Positions 1 through 8,106 of a stretch of 64,000 nucleotides of DNA are shown in pieces. Under the pieces are notes generated by a model. That model saw nothing but the letters and a program-made list of their open reading frames with translations. It did not search any database and was not told the DNA's origin. The translations under genes were made by a program, and so were the position numbers. The first letter of the stretch is position 1. Every line of letters starts with the position of its first letter. The stretch is from positions 15,198 to 79,197 of the forward strand of contig JAKFDK010000044.1 of NCBI GenBank assembly GCA_036676195.1, given 5' to 3'. This DNA is from JAKFDK01 sp036676195 (GTDB lineage: Bacteria > Bacillota > Sulfobacillia > Symbiobacteriales > ZC4RG38).

Positions 1-476
1 AGCAGCAGCAGCCGGGGGCCGGACATCAGCGCCCGCCCGACGGCCACCATTTGCTGCTGGCCGCCGCTCAGGCTGCCGGCCGCCAGGCGGCACTTTTCCT
101 TCAGGATGGGGAACAGCTCGTAGATGCCGTCAATTTCGGCCAGGGCCGCCCGCCGGTTGGCCCGGGCATAGGCGCCCAGCTTCAGGTTTTCTTCTACCGT
201 CAGGTCGGGGAAAATCTGCCGCCGTTCCGGCACCAGCGCCACACCCTGGCGGACCGTTTCTTCCGGCGCCATGCCCACCAGTGAGGTGCCGCCCAACTGG
301 ATCTTGCCGCTGGTGGCTGGAAAGAGGCCGTTCAGCACCCCCAGCAGGGTCGACTTACCGGCGCCGTTGCGGCCCAGGATCCCCACGATTTCGCCCTTTT
401 CCACCGACAGGTTCAGCCCGTTCAAAACCCGGACCCGCCCACGGTAAGCGACCAGATCATGTACGGCGAGGATCAT
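1..476 (-). CDS. livF: Branched-chain/aromatic acid ABC transporter, ATPase LivF (3' part missing)
   Basis: This is the second ATPase of a LivFGHM-type importer, which powers uptake of branched-chain amino acids or related acids from the cytoplasmic face. The visible N-terminal 158 residues contain the Walker A motif GRNGAGKST and the ABC signature LSGGQQQMVAVGRAL, whose QQQ run is typical of LivF rather than LivG. The C-terminus (Walker B and H-loop) lies beyond the window edge. The ATG overlaps the livM stop by four bases (ATGA), so translation is probably coupled. No livG or substrate-binding protein is visible and they may follow outside the window. The substrate is not readable from the sequence; the neighbouring acid-oxidation genes suggest an organic or aromatic acid. 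Confidence 0.92.
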   Translation of the reverse strand, partial: MILAVHDLVAYRGRVRVLNGLNLSVEKGEIVGILGRNGAGKSTLLGVLNGLFPATSGKIQLGGTSLVGMAPEETVRQGVALVPERRQIFPDLTVEENLKLGAYARANRRAALAEIDGIYELFPILKEKCRLAAGSLSGGQQQMVAVGRALMSGPRLLL

Positions 477-1459
477 ACTGCCTTTTTCCTCCTCTGGCCC
501 AGCAGGTCACCCACCGCCGGGATGATCCCATGGGGGGCAAAGATGACGATCAGGATCAGGATGATGGAGAAGAACACCATCACCATCTGGCTGCCGGCCT
601 GGGGAAACACCTTGGGCAGGAAATGTTCCAGGTAATCCTTGGAGAGGAAAAACACGATCACGCCCAGTGCCGGTCCGTAGATGCTGCGGGGGCTCCCGAT
701 CATGATCATGATCAGCAGTTCGATCGAAACGACCATGCCAAAGCCTTCGGGGCTGATGAACTGCACATAGTGGGCATACAGAGCCCCGGACAGACCGGCC
801 AGGACGGCACTGAGAACAAAGGCCAGGACCTTGTAACCCATGACATCGATGCTGACCGACTCGGCTGCCACCTCGCCGTCCTGAATGGCCTGCAGGGCCC
901 GGCCGGTGCGTGAGCGCAACAGGTTGCGCTGAAAGAGCATGAGCAGGGCGGTCAGGATCACCACCAGGTAGTAGAAACTGCGGTAGGAATCAAACTGCAG
1001 GCCGCCGATGCTGAGCGACGGGATGTTGTACATTCCCGAGGGGCCACCGGTCAGGTCCACCCATTCCCGCAGCACCACAAAGATGATTTCACCAAGGGCC
1101 AGGGTCGCCAGCGCCAGGAAGTAGCCCTTCAGCCGCAGCACAACTCGCCCCAGTGCGACCGCCAGCACGGCACAGGCGACCATGGCCAGCAGCACCCCGG
1201 CCACCGGGGGCAGTCCGAACTTGGTGGTGGCGATGGTGGTGGTGTAAGCGCCGACCGCCATGAAACCGGCCTGGCCCAGTGAGATCTGACCGGCGTAACC
1301 CAGGAGCAGACCCATCCCCAGGACTGCGATGGTAAAGATGGCGATGAAGTTGATCAGGTTCAGTTGTGAGCGGGACAGCACGGCCCCCCCGGCCAGCATC
1401 GCGGCCAGCAAAACCAGCGGGAGTGCGCGTTCCGTCCGTTTCCACGCCCCAGGCGCCAT
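473..1459 (-). CDS. livM: Branched-chain/aromatic acid ABC transporter permease LivM
   Basis: LivM is one of the two membrane permeases of the Liv importer. The 328-residue length is normal, and the protein is strongly hydrophobic with about ten predicted membrane spans. Family features include the early segment GLLLGYAGQISLGQAGF and the EAA-like region around GRALQAIQDGEVAAESVSID, which contacts the ATPase. The start is an ATG seven bases after AGGAGGAG. The gene lies 36 bases downstream of livH and overlaps livF, so the three form one leftward operon. Family assignment is firm. Substrate specificity is unknown. Confidence 0.93.
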   Translation of the reverse strand: MAPGAWKRTERALPLVLLAAMLAGGAVLSRSQLNLINFIAIFTIAVLGMGLLLGYAGQISLGQAGFMAVGAYTTTIATTKFGLPPVAGVLLAMVACAVLAVALGRVVLRLKGYFLALATLALGEIIFVVLREWVDLTGGPSGMYNIPSLSIGGLQFDSYRSFYYLVVILTALLMLFQRNLLRSRTGRALQAIQDGEVAAESVSIDVMGYKVLAFVLSAVLAGLSGALYAHYVQFISPEGFGMVVSIELLIMIMIGSPRSIYGPALGVIVFFLSKDYLEHFLPKVFPQAGSQMVMVFFSIILILIVIFAPHGIIPAVGDLLGQRRKKAV

Positions 1460-1495
1460 GGTACTCCTCCTCGTATGGGCTTGGCCGCCCCTTGC

Positions 1496-2380
1496 TTAGA
1501 CTTTGTCGCGAATCTTCCGGCCAGTCAGCCCCTCCGGTTTCACCAGGAGGACCAGAATCAGAACCACGTACGCAATTGCATTCTTGTACCCGGTTGCCAC
1601 CAGGCCGCCGCCCAGGGCCTCGAACACCCCCAGCAGAACGCCGCCCAGCAGGGCGCCGTGCACCCGGGTGAGGCCACCCAGTGCGGCTGCCACAAAGCCC
1701 TTGAGTCCTAGCGCAAAACCCATGTCGAAACTGGCCAGGGTCAGCGGGGTGACCACAATCCCGGCCACTGCGCCGAGCGCACCACTCAGGGCGAACACCA
1801 GGGTCGACATGGTCCTGGGCTTGATGCCCATCAGCCGGGCCGCCAGGGCGTTCGATGCACTGGCCCGCCAGGCCAATCCCGGAAAGGAGCGATAGAAGAA
1901 GATCATCAGCAGCGCCATGACCGCCACGGTAATGGCCAGGATCCAGCCGGTTTCACGGGGCAATACCGCCCCGCCGATGTTCAGGGCCTCGCCCAGGTCC
2001 GGGAACAGAGCCAGCTTGTAGGATCGGGTGCCCCAGAACAGAGGCGCCAGGCCCCGGATGATGAGGGACCAGGCCAGAGTGATCAGAATCAGCCCGTGTG
2101 CCCCGGCCTTGCCGGCCGGCCGAATCGTGACGGTTTCCACCGCCGCCCCCACACATGCGGTCACGATCACTGCGGCGAGAGCGGCCACAACCCCATTGAC
2201 TCCCCACGCCATCAGGGAGACCGTCAGCAGGGCCCCAAGCATGGCGAGTTCACCCTGCATGAAGTTGATGACCCCGGTGACGTTGAAGACCGTCACGTAC
2301 CCGAGGGCCACGATGGCGTAGATCACGCCGGTGGTGAGCCCGCTCAAGGTATACTGCAGAAACTGCTGCCCCTGGTTCAA
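1496..2380 (-). CDS. livH: Branched-chain/aromatic acid ABC transporter permease LivH
   Basis: This is the first permease of the importer, 294 residues, very hydrophobic, with the family pattern GLTTGVIYAIVALGYVTVFN near the N-terminus and the region GLKGFVAAALGGLTRVHGA near residue 230. The only reasonable start is a TTG behind GGGTGAAGGA, because no in-frame ATG lies nearby. It heads the leftward livH-livM-livF operon. The 250 bp upstream is shared with a divergent IclR-type regulator, a common arrangement for locally controlled catabolic importers. A candidate -10 hexamer (TATACT, reading leftward) lies at 2445-2450, without a convincing -35. Confidence 0.92.
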   Translation of the reverse strand: MNQGQQFLQYTLSGLTTGVIYAIVALGYVTVFNVTGVINFMQGELAMLGALLTVSLMAWGVNGVVAALAAVIVTACVGAAVETVTIRPAGKAGAHGLILITLAWSLIIRGLAPLFWGTRSYKLALFPDLGEALNIGGAVLPRETGWILAITVAVMALLMIFFYRSFPGLAWRASASNALAARLMGIKPRTMSTLVFALSGALGAVAGIVVTPLTLASFDMGFALGLKGFVAAALGGLTRVHGALLGGVLLGVFEALGGGLVATGYKNAIAYVVLILVLLVKPEGLTGRKIRDKV

Positions 2381-2590
2381 ATTCCTTCACCCTGTCTGCA
2401 GTGCGGTTTTGTTGGGTCCTTCGCCAGTGGATAGGTTAGGTTCTAGTATACGGACCCTATTTCCTCGTTGTCGGTCAAACAAACTACAATTGTGTTGCTA
2501 CACGAATTTAGACAATATACAATATCGTAATCGATAAACTTGAATAAATCACGCCGGAAGGAATTCACTTCCCGGTCGGCGAAGTGTTCG

Positions 2591-2621
2591 TATAGGGAAA
2601 CGCTGTTTCACATAGAGAAAC
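2591..2621. promoter_or_regulatory. Probable IclR-type operator in the livH/iclR divergent region
   Basis: An inverted repeat GAAAC-GCT-GTTTC (2597-2609) is followed by a third GAAAC at 2617-2621. The two right-pointing copies sit in the longer direct repeat ATAG(G/A)GAAAC. The site lies just upstream of the ribosome binding site of the regulator gene, where autoregulation would be expected. IclR proteins typically bind short palindromes with GGAAA/TTTCC-like arms, so the match is plausible but not proven. The remainder of 2381-2590 is AT-rich and shows no other clear element. Confidence 0.5.
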
Positions 2622-2633
2622 GGAGGAGGCTTG

Positions 2634-3428
2634 ATGGCCGATCATTTGAAAGAACCTTATGTACTGCAGTCGGTGGCCCACGCTCTGACGGTATTGGACC
2701 TGTTTCAGCGTCACCCCGGTCCCCTGACGTTGAATGAGGTCAGCAAATTGGTGGGCCAGGGGCGCAGTTCGGCTTACCGCATCCTGACCACCCTGAAGGC
2801 AGCCGGTTACCTGGAGCAGGAGCCGGGCACCCAGGGCTATCGCCTGGGTCTCAAGCTGGTCCGGCTGGCCTGGTCCGCTCTGGGTCAGGTTGACCTGCGG
2901 CGGATAGCTCGTCCGCATCTGGAGGCCCTGGGACAGTTGACCGAAGAAACGGTGCACCTGGCCATTTTACACCAGGACTCGGCGCTCTTTATTGATAAGG
3001 TCGAGTCGCACCGCCCGCTGTCCAGCATGGGGTCCTTTGTGGGGTGGGCAGCCCCCATGCACTGCACGGCCTCGGGCAAGCTGCTGCTGGCCCATGCCGC
3101 CGAAGCGGCATGGCAACAGGTGCTGGCCACGCCTCTGCAGGCGTACACAGCCCATACCATGGTCGCCCCGGACGCACTGCGCAGCGAATTGGAAAATATC
3201 CGCCAGGTCGGGTACGCCGAGGACCGGGAAGAGGTCACCGACGGCCTGCACTGCCTGGCGGCTCCCATCCGGGATGCCACCGGCGAGGTGGTGGGCACGG
3301 TGAGTATCTCCGGTCCCACCGGCCGCATCGTTCCCCGGCGTGCCGACCTGCTGACCACGTTGCAGGAACGGGCGGCAGCCATTAGCCGGGACATCTCGGC
3401 ATACCCCGGGGCCTGGCCCCGGCGATGA
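2634..3428 (+). CDS. IclR family transcriptional regulator
   Basis: This DNA-binding regulator has an N-terminal winged helix (about residues 10-70, ending in the ILTTLKAAGYLEQEPGTQGYRLG pattern split by the wing) and a C-terminal IclR effector domain containing HCTASGKLLLA and the YAEDREEVTDGLHCLAAPI segment. Its 264 residues are standard. GGAGGAGG lies four bases before the ATG; a TTG three bases earlier is too close to that site. It diverges from livH, and its stop overlaps the ATG of the oxidoreductase gamma gene by four bases. It probably responds to the acid that is imported and oxidised here. The ligand is unknown. Confidence 0.9.
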   Translation: MADHLKEPYVLQSVAHALTVLDLFQRHPGPLTLNEVSKLVGQGRSSAYRILTTLKAAGYLEQEPGTQGYRLGLKLVRLAWSALGQVDLRRIARPHLEALGQLTEETVHLAILHQDSALFIDKVESHRPLSSMGSFVGWAAPMHCTASGKLLLAHAAEAAWQQVLATPLQAYTAHTMVAPDALRSELENIRQVGYAEDREEVTDGLHCLAAPIRDATGEVVGTVSISGPTGRIVPRRADLLTTLQERAAAISRDISAYPGAWPRR

Positions 3429-3988
3429 ACCAGGAGGTTTGTGCTATTAAGGAAATACGTCTACATGGACTGGGCGGCCAGGGGGTCGTGACGGCGGCCA
3501 AGGTACTGGCAGCGGCCGCACTGAAAGACGGCAAGTTTGCCAACGCCATTCCGGCATATGGCCATGAGCGGCGGGGAGCACCGGTTTATGCCTATGTCAG
3601 GCTGGATGACCAGCCGATCCCTCTGCGGTCGTTTGTGTATCAGCCCAACTGCGTAGTGGTCTTTGACGCCTCCCTGCCCCAGGCCCACGGGGTGAACGTA
3701 ATCGAAGGCGCCCAACCGGGGTGCATTTATGTAGTGAACAGTGCCGCCCGGCCTGCTTTTATGGCGGAAGACCAGCCCGTGTGTCATGTGGATGCCACCA
3801 GGGTGGCCGTGCGGGAGATCGGCCGGGGTCTGCCCAACAGTGCCATGCTCGGGGCCCTGGCTGCTGCCACCGGCTGGCTGACCCTGGACTCTGTCTGCAA
3901 CGCCATTGCTGAATACTTTGCTGGAAAGGCCGGTGAATCCAATGTCCGGGCTGCCCGAAGCGCCTACGCTGCCCTCTGCCGGGCATAG
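3425..3988 (+). CDS. 2-oxoacid:ferredoxin oxidoreductase, gamma subunit
   Basis: This subunit belongs to the four-subunit TPP-dependent oxidoreductases that convert a 2-oxoacid plus CoA to acyl-CoA, CO2 and reduced ferredoxin. The 187 residues begin with the family segment RLHGLGGQGVVTAAKVLA and contain AYGHERRGAPVYAYVRL, both hallmarks of PorG/VorC/PadE proteins. The gene order here is gamma, delta, alpha, beta. As I recall it, padEFGHI (phenylglyoxylate oxidoreductase of Azoarcus/Thauera) has the same order apart from the flavoprotein gene padH, which is absent here. Pyruvate or a branched 2-oxoacid cannot be excluded as substrate. Translation is coupled to the regulator gene by a 4-base overlap. 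Confidence 0.88.
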   Translation: MNQEVCAIKEIRLHGLGGQGVVTAAKVLAAAALKDGKFANAIPAYGHERRGAPVYAYVRLDDQPIPLRSFVYQPNCVVVFDASLPQAHGVNVIEGAQPGCIYVVNSAARPAFMAEDQPVCHVDATRVAVREIGRGLPNSAMLGALAAATGWLTLDSVCNAIAEYFAGKAGESNVRAARSAYAALCRA

Positions 3989-4241
3989 GCTTCCCCTGGT
4001 CCCGGTCGCCACCCGGGCCGAGGCTTCCCGTACGGGAACCTGGCGTCAGGAACGGCCGCTGGTAGACCTGGAAAAGTGCAACCGTTGCCGCATTTGTGTC
4101 AAGTACTGCCCCTGCGGCGTGATGACTGTAGATAAGACCCGCTTCATTATCGACTGGGATTACTGCAAGGGGTGCGGCATCTGCGCCGATGTTTGTCCCC
4201 CTGTGGCCATCGCTATGGTACCGGAAGGAGCTGAGGGCTGA
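3942..4241 (+). CDS. 2-oxoacid:ferredoxin oxidoreductase, delta subunit (2[4Fe-4S] ferredoxin)
   Basis: This is the small ferredoxin-like subunit that passes electrons from the TPP subunit to free ferredoxin. Two complete cluster motifs are visible, CNRCRICVKYCP and CKGCGICADVCP, preceded by the typical GTWRQERPLVDLEKC entry. I chose the ATG at 3942, inside the gamma gene, giving 99 residues. An upstream in-frame ATG at 3906 would add 12 residues but sits deeper in gamma. The stop overlaps the alpha start by one base (TGATG), so all subunits are translationally coupled. Confidence 0.88.
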   Translation: MSGLPEAPTLPSAGHRLPLVPVATRAEASRTGTWRQERPLVDLEKCNRCRICVKYCPCGVMTVDKTRFIIDWDYCKGCGICADVCPPVAIAMVPEGAEG

Positions 4242-5446
4242 TGCAGCAAGAACAACGACTGCTCGACGGCAACACGGCGGCTGCCGAAGCCATGCGTCTG
4301 GCCCGTGTGCAGGTCGTAGCCACTTACCCCATTACCCCCCAGAGCCCGCTGGCGGAATCCCTGGCCGACTTTGTCGCCAAGGGGACCCTGGAGGCCAAGT
4401 ACCTGCGGGTGGAATCCGAGCATTCCGCCATGTCCATCTGCATTGGTGCCGCTCTGACCGGTGCCCGCGCCGGAACGGCCACCTCGTCGGTTGGCCTGGC
4501 GCTGATGAACGAAGTGATCCATATGGCCTCAGGCATGCGGGTGCCCATTGTGATGCCGGTGGTGAACCGGGCCCTGGCCGCCCCCTGGAGCCTGTGGTGC
4601 GACCATCAGGACAGCATGTCGGTGCGTGATGCCGGCTGGATTCAGTTGTATGTGGAAACAGTTCAGGAGGTCCTGGACACGGTGCTGCAGGCGTACCGCA
4701 TCGCTGAAGACCCGCGGGTTTTCACGCCGCTGATGATCTGCCTGGACGGCTTCTATCTCTCCCACACCAGTGAGGCCGCTCTGGTCCCGGCTCAGGAAGA
4801 TGTAGATGCCTTTGTGCCACCCTACCGCCCCCTGCCCCATGTGAACCTGGACCCGGCCGAACCCCGGTTCGTCAACGACCTGTGCCCCCCCACCCTGTTC
4901 ACGGAAATCCGCCAGGACCAGCAGTTCGGGCTGGATGTCGCCCGGCAGGTGATCGCCGAGGTGGGAGCCGAGTTCGGCCGCCAGTTTGGCCGTTCTTATG
5001 GCCTGATTGAGGCGGAGAATTGCGAAGGCGCCGACATTGTGCTGGTGTCCATGGGCACGATGGCCGGCACCGCCCGCTTTGCCGCCGCGACGGCGCGGGA
5101 GCAGGGTGTGAAGGTCGGCACGGTGCGGGTGCGCAGTTTCCGGCCCTTCCCTGTGGCCGAACTGCAGGCGTCGTTGGCCGGTGTGCCGGTGGTGGGCGTG
5201 GTCGACCGCAGCGCCGGTCTGGGCGCAGCCGCCGGGCCGCTGGCTACCGAAGTCCGCTCCTGCCTGAACGGCCAGGGCCAGCAGGTGCTTGGTTTTGTGG
5301 CCGGGTTGGGCGGCCGGGATGTGACCCCGCCGACCATGACGGCGGTGATCGAGCGCTGCCGGGAGGCAGCCGCCACCGGTCAGGCGCCCCTGCAGTCGGT
5401 GTGGATTGATGCGCGACCCCTGGAGGAGGTAACAGCCGGTGACTGA
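4241..5446 (+). CDS. 2-oxoacid:ferredoxin oxidoreductase, alpha subunit
   Basis: The alpha subunit (401 residues, normal length) contributes the domain carrying YPITPQSPLAESL at its N-terminus, the most diagnostic motif of the family. It also carries the transketolase C-like region VGTVRVRSFRPFPV near residue 290, which forms part of the CoA/TPP interface with beta. The gene overlaps delta by one base and beta by eight. The motif marks the family, not the substrate. In this context (Liv importer, phenylacetyl-CoA oxidoreductase-like operon nearby) phenylglyoxylate or another aryl or branched 2-oxoacid is a reasonable hypothesis. Confidence 0.9.
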   Translation: MQQEQRLLDGNTAAAEAMRLARVQVVATYPITPQSPLAESLADFVAKGTLEAKYLRVESEHSAMSICIGAALTGARAGTATSSVGLALMNEVIHMASGMRVPIVMPVVNRALAAPWSLWCDHQDSMSVRDAGWIQLYVETVQEVLDTVLQAYRIAEDPRVFTPLMICLDGFYLSHTSEAALVPAQEDVDAFVPPYRPLPHVNLDPAEPRFVNDLCPPTLFTEIRQDQQFGLDVARQVIAEVGAEFGRQFGRSYGLIEAENCEGADIVLVSMGTMAGTARFAAATAREQGVKVGTVRVRSFRPFPVAELQASLAGVPVVGVVDRSAGLGAAAGPLATEVRSCLNGQGQQVLGFVAGLGGRDVTPPTMTAVIERCREAAATGQAPLQSVWIDARPLEEVTAGD

Positions 5447-6323
5447 TGCATCTCTGGCAACACGCGAAGGCCCGGTAGTCTGTGGTGTGGCCACCTGCGC
5501 CGGCTGTGGTCTGGAACTGATTGCCCGGATTCTGCTGAATGTGATGGGCCCGGAAACGATTATTGTGATTCCGCCGGGCTGCGCCGCCCTGTTCTCCGGC
5601 TACGGGAAAGAAAGTGCCCTGCGCATCCCCGGTATGCAAGGCAACCTGGAAAATACGGCCGCCTACGCCGCCGGCATCCGGGCCGGGCTCGATGCCACCG
5701 GCCGCAGCCATGTGAACGTAGTGGCCCTGGCCGGCGACGGCGCCACGGTGGATATTGGTCTGCAGGCACTGTCCGGCGCGCTGGAGCGCGGCGACCGGAT
5801 CCTGTATCTGTGCTACGACAACGAAGGGTATATGAATACAGGCATTCAGGGCAGCGGCTCCACCAGCCTGGGGGCCTGGACCACCACCACTCCGGCGGGC
5901 AAGCCGAACTGGCGCAAGAATATGGTCCAGATCGTCGCCGCCCACGGCATTCCTTATGTGGCCAACGCCTCCATGGGCTATGTGGACGACCTGCGGCGCA
6001 AAATTGAAAAAGCCAAGGACATGACGGCCCACGGCCCCGCCTACCTGCACGTATACACCTCGTGCCCCACCGGCTGGCGCCATGATTCCGCCATCAGCAT
6101 CACTGTGGCCAAGCTGGCCACCGAAAGCAAGGTCTGGCCCCTGTACGAAATCGTGAACGGCCGCTGGCGGAACACGGTGACGGTGAAAAATCACAAGCCG
6201 GTATCGGATTACCTCAAGGCCCAGGGCCGGTTCAAGCACCTGACCGAGGCAGAGATTGCGACAATCCAGAAACTGGTGGACCGCGAATACGACGAACTGC
6301 AATTGCGGTTTGCGCCTAAATAA
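5439..6323 (+). CDS. 2-oxoacid:ferredoxin oxidoreductase, beta (TPP-binding) subunit
   Basis: The beta subunit binds thiamine diphosphate and the proximal [4Fe-4S] cluster. Visible features are CATCAGCG (cluster Cys near residues 16-22), the TPP motif from AGDGATVDIG through YDNEGYMNTG, and the conserved TSCPTGW that usually carries the fourth Cys ligand. The GTG start follows GGAGG and overlaps alpha by eight bases. At 294 residues it is intact. It ends the operon: 38 bases follow before the next gene, which has its own strong ribosome binding site. Substrate specificity is not readable. Confidence 0.9.
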   Translation: MTDASLATREGPVVCGVATCAGCGLELIARILLNVMGPETIIVIPPGCAALFSGYGKESALRIPGMQGNLENTAAYAAGIRAGLDATGRSHVNVVALAGDGATVDIGLQALSGALERGDRILYLCYDNEGYMNTGIQGSGSTSLGAWTTTTPAGKPNWRKNMVQIVAAHGIPYVANASMGYVDDLRRKIEKAKDMTAHGPAYLHVYTSCPTGWRHDSAISITVAKLATESKVWPLYEIVNGRWRNTVTVKNHKPVSDYLKAQGRFKHLTEAEIATIQKLVDREYDELQLRFAPK

Positions 6324-6361
6324 CCCACATCACCATTCAGGATGCAAAAGGAGGACCTACC

Positions 6362-7009
6362 GTGGGGCAGTTGCTCGCCATGGCTGAGCCAGCGGAGCGC
6401 ATGACCGGGGTCACCCGTCGGTCCTATCTGAAGGGCCAGGTCATCTTTTCTTCCGGCGAGATCTGTGACCGAGTCTACTACGTTTCACGTGGGGTCGTTA
6501 AACTTTCCTTCGTCCGGGAAGACGGCACGGAAAAAATCGTTACCCACCTTGGCCCGGGTAGCATCCTGGGTGAAAGCGGTGTGTTCTGCGGCAAGCCTGA
6601 ATCCGTTACCGCCACGGCTGCCTGGCCCGTGGATATAATCGTACTGACCCGGTCCGATCTGGACCGGCTGGTGGGTACGGACCCGGATTTTTCCCTACAA
6701 CTGATGAGCAGCCTGTCGCGCAAAATCGACCTGATCACCAGTGAGTTGGAATGTACCTGTCTGCGCAGCGCCGGCGGCCGCATTGCCTATGCCCTGCACC
6801 AACTGGGCATCAGCTATGGTATTGACCTGTCTGAAGGCCGCATGATCGAGTATCGGGTGACCCACGAGGAACTGGCCCGGATGGCGGGCACCTGTCGGGT
6901 GACGGTGACCAATGTGCTGGCTGGTCTGCGGCGCCAGGGCATTATTGATCAGCGGCGCGCCGCCATCGTGATCAAGGACCGGGAACGGCTGATCAGTTGG
7001 GCCACCTGA
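6362..7009 (+). CDS. Crp/Fnr family transcriptional regulator
   Basis: The 215-residue protein has a cyclic-nucleotide-binding-like barrel (about 20-125), a dimerisation helix (about 130-160), and a C-terminal winged helix with recognition region AGTCRVTVTNVLAGLRRQGII. It lacks the N-terminal cysteine cluster of true Fnr; its scattered Cys residues (for example VFCGK and ECTC) do not form an obvious cluster motif. The effector could be cAMP, haem, a redox signal or an organic ligand. The GTG start is preceded by AAAGGAGG. It sits between the oxidoreductase operon and the nickel transporter, so it may tune this region to redox state. Confidence 0.88.
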   Translation: MGQLLAMAEPAERMTGVTRRSYLKGQVIFSSGEICDRVYYVSRGVVKLSFVREDGTEKIVTHLGPGSILGESGVFCGKPESVTATAAWPVDIIVLTRSDLDRLVGTDPDFSLQLMSSLSRKIDLITSELECTCLRSAGGRIAYALHQLGISYGIDLSEGRMIEYRVTHEELARMAGTCRVTVTNVLAGLRRQGIIDQRRAAIVIKDRERLISWAT

Positions 7010-7070
7010 TGCGGACAAATCCCAAAGAATCTTGATTTGGCAGCAGGAATCCACCGGGCTGCACCGAAAC

Positions 7071-7103
7071 TTTATACTACAAATATGAGACACTGTCTCA
7101 TAT
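7071..7103 (+). promoter_or_regulatory. Promoter -10 with a perfect 21-bp dyad operator
   Basis: A perfect inverted repeat with arms ATATGAGACA and TGTCTCATAT around a single central C occupies 7083-7103. A consensus-like -10 hexamer TATACT (7073-7078) lies just to its left, so the dyad covers the predicted start site and early transcript of the nickel/cobalt transporter gene, which begins 25 bases later. No good -35 is present. A repressor site is the simplest reading. The outer TATGA/TCATA arms recall NikR half-sites, but the spacing is 9 rather than 16, so NikR is not supported. Confidence 0.6.
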
Positions 7104-7127
7104 ATCAGGACAGAGAGGTGCTGCCTG

Positions 7128-7826
7128 GTGATGTTGCCAACCTGGTTCGCCCTGGCCGGAACCGGATTGCTGTTTGGCCTTCAGCACGCCCTCGAAGCAG
7201 ACCACCTGGTGGCAGTGAGCACCCTGGTCAGTCAGCACCGGCACCCGGGCCGGGCCCTGCTGGTGGGTGGACTCTGGGGACTGGGCCACACGGCCACCCT
7301 GGCGCTGGTTGGGTTCATTGTGATCGCCTTCCGGCTGCAGTTGCCTCCAACGCTGGATCACTGGCTGGAGGCCGGGGTGGGCATCATGCTCGTCATCCTG
7401 GGACTGCGTACCCTCCTGGCCCTGCGGCGGGAGCGGCTGCACTGCCACCGCCACGACCACGGTCATGGCATCCATACCCACTTCCATGGGCACGCCGGGG
7501 GTCCCGGGCATGCCCACAGGCATGCGACCCGCAGCGGCCTGGGTTCGGTGCTGGTCGGCGCCGTCCACGGCCTGGCCGGCAGCGGTGCCCTGGTGCTGCT
7601 GGCCCTGGGGTCCTCCCCCTCCCGTGGCGCTGCCCTGGCTTTCATCCTGCTGTTTGGCATTGGCGCCACCGGCGGCATGATGCTGGCAACCGTGGCAGTG
7701 GCTCTACCCACCCTGGTGCTGCCGGGTCGGTTCAACCTGGCCGGCCGTGGCTTCCGCCTGGCTGCCGGTGTGGCCGGAATTGGCCTCGGAGTTCTGGTGG
7801 TGAGTCAGCAACTCATGGCCCTATAG
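7128..7826 (+). CDS. Nickel/cobalt transporter, NicO/HoxN-like
   Basis: This membrane protein of 232 residues has about six predicted spans. The first helix carries H-A-L-E-A-D-H (LQHALEADHLVAV), the HX4DH metal motif of nickel/cobalt permeases. A long histidine-rich cytoplasmic loop (HCHRHDHGHGIHTHFHGHA and a following GHAHRHA, about residues 105-130) suits transition-metal buffering. It probably imports Ni or Co. The gene starts with GTG, or ATG one codon later, behind a weak AGAGAGG. It is controlled from its own promoter and dyad operator. The nearby methylmalonyl-CoA mutase needs cobalamin, so cobalt would make sense, but the metal is not established. Confidence 0.8.
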   Translation: MMLPTWFALAGTGLLFGLQHALEADHLVAVSTLVSQHRHPGRALLVGGLWGLGHTATLALVGFIVIAFRLQLPPTLDHWLEAGVGIMLVILGLRTLLALRRERLHCHRHDHGHGIHTHFHGHAGGPGHAHRHATRSGLGSVLVGAVHGLAGSGALVLLALGSSPSRGAALAFILLFGIGATGGMMLATVAVALPTLVLPGRFNLAGRGFRLAAGVAGIGLGVLVVSQQLMAL

Positions 7827-7842
7827 GAAAGGAGGTTGGCCG

Positions 7843-8073
7843 ATGCCTATTTTCGAATTCGCTTGCAGCGCCTGCGGCCACAGCTTCGATGAGCTGTGCC
7901 AGGCCGACGAAACCGGGGCCGGCCTGGAGTGCCCGGAATGCGGCCACCGCGGTGCCAAAAAACTTTTGAGTACCTTTCACGCCCTCGGTTTACGCGAACT
8001 TAAACAAAATGATGCCTGCGGAGACTGCCCCCTGACCGACTGTTCCGGTTGCCCGTCCCACGCCGGGTCGTGA
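7843..8073 (+). CDS. FmdB-type zinc-ribbon protein
   Basis: This small regulatory-type protein of 76 residues begins MPIFEFACSACGHSFDEL and continues with CPECGHRGAKKLLS, the two CxxC knuckles of the FmdB/CxxC zinc-ribbon family. A C-terminal CGDCPLTDCSGCP adds four further cysteines. Family members sit beside amidase, formate or methanogenesis genes, and their molecular role is poorly defined. AAAGGAGG precedes the ATG. It follows the transporter by 16 bases and may be co-transcribed with the iron-sulfur genes downstream. Confidence 0.82.
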   Translation: MPIFEFACSACGHSFDELCQADETGAGLECPECGHRGAKKLLSTFHALGLRELKQNDACGDCPLTDCSGCPSHAGS

Positions 8074-8106
8074 CCCGGTCTATCTTGAAAAGGAGGTTTC
8101 AACACC

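Noticed and set aside
7083..7103. The dyad as a rho-independent terminator of the Crp/Fnr gene
   Set aside because: The stem is AT-containing, has a one-base loop, no T-run, and sits immediately after a -10 hexamer in front of another gene.
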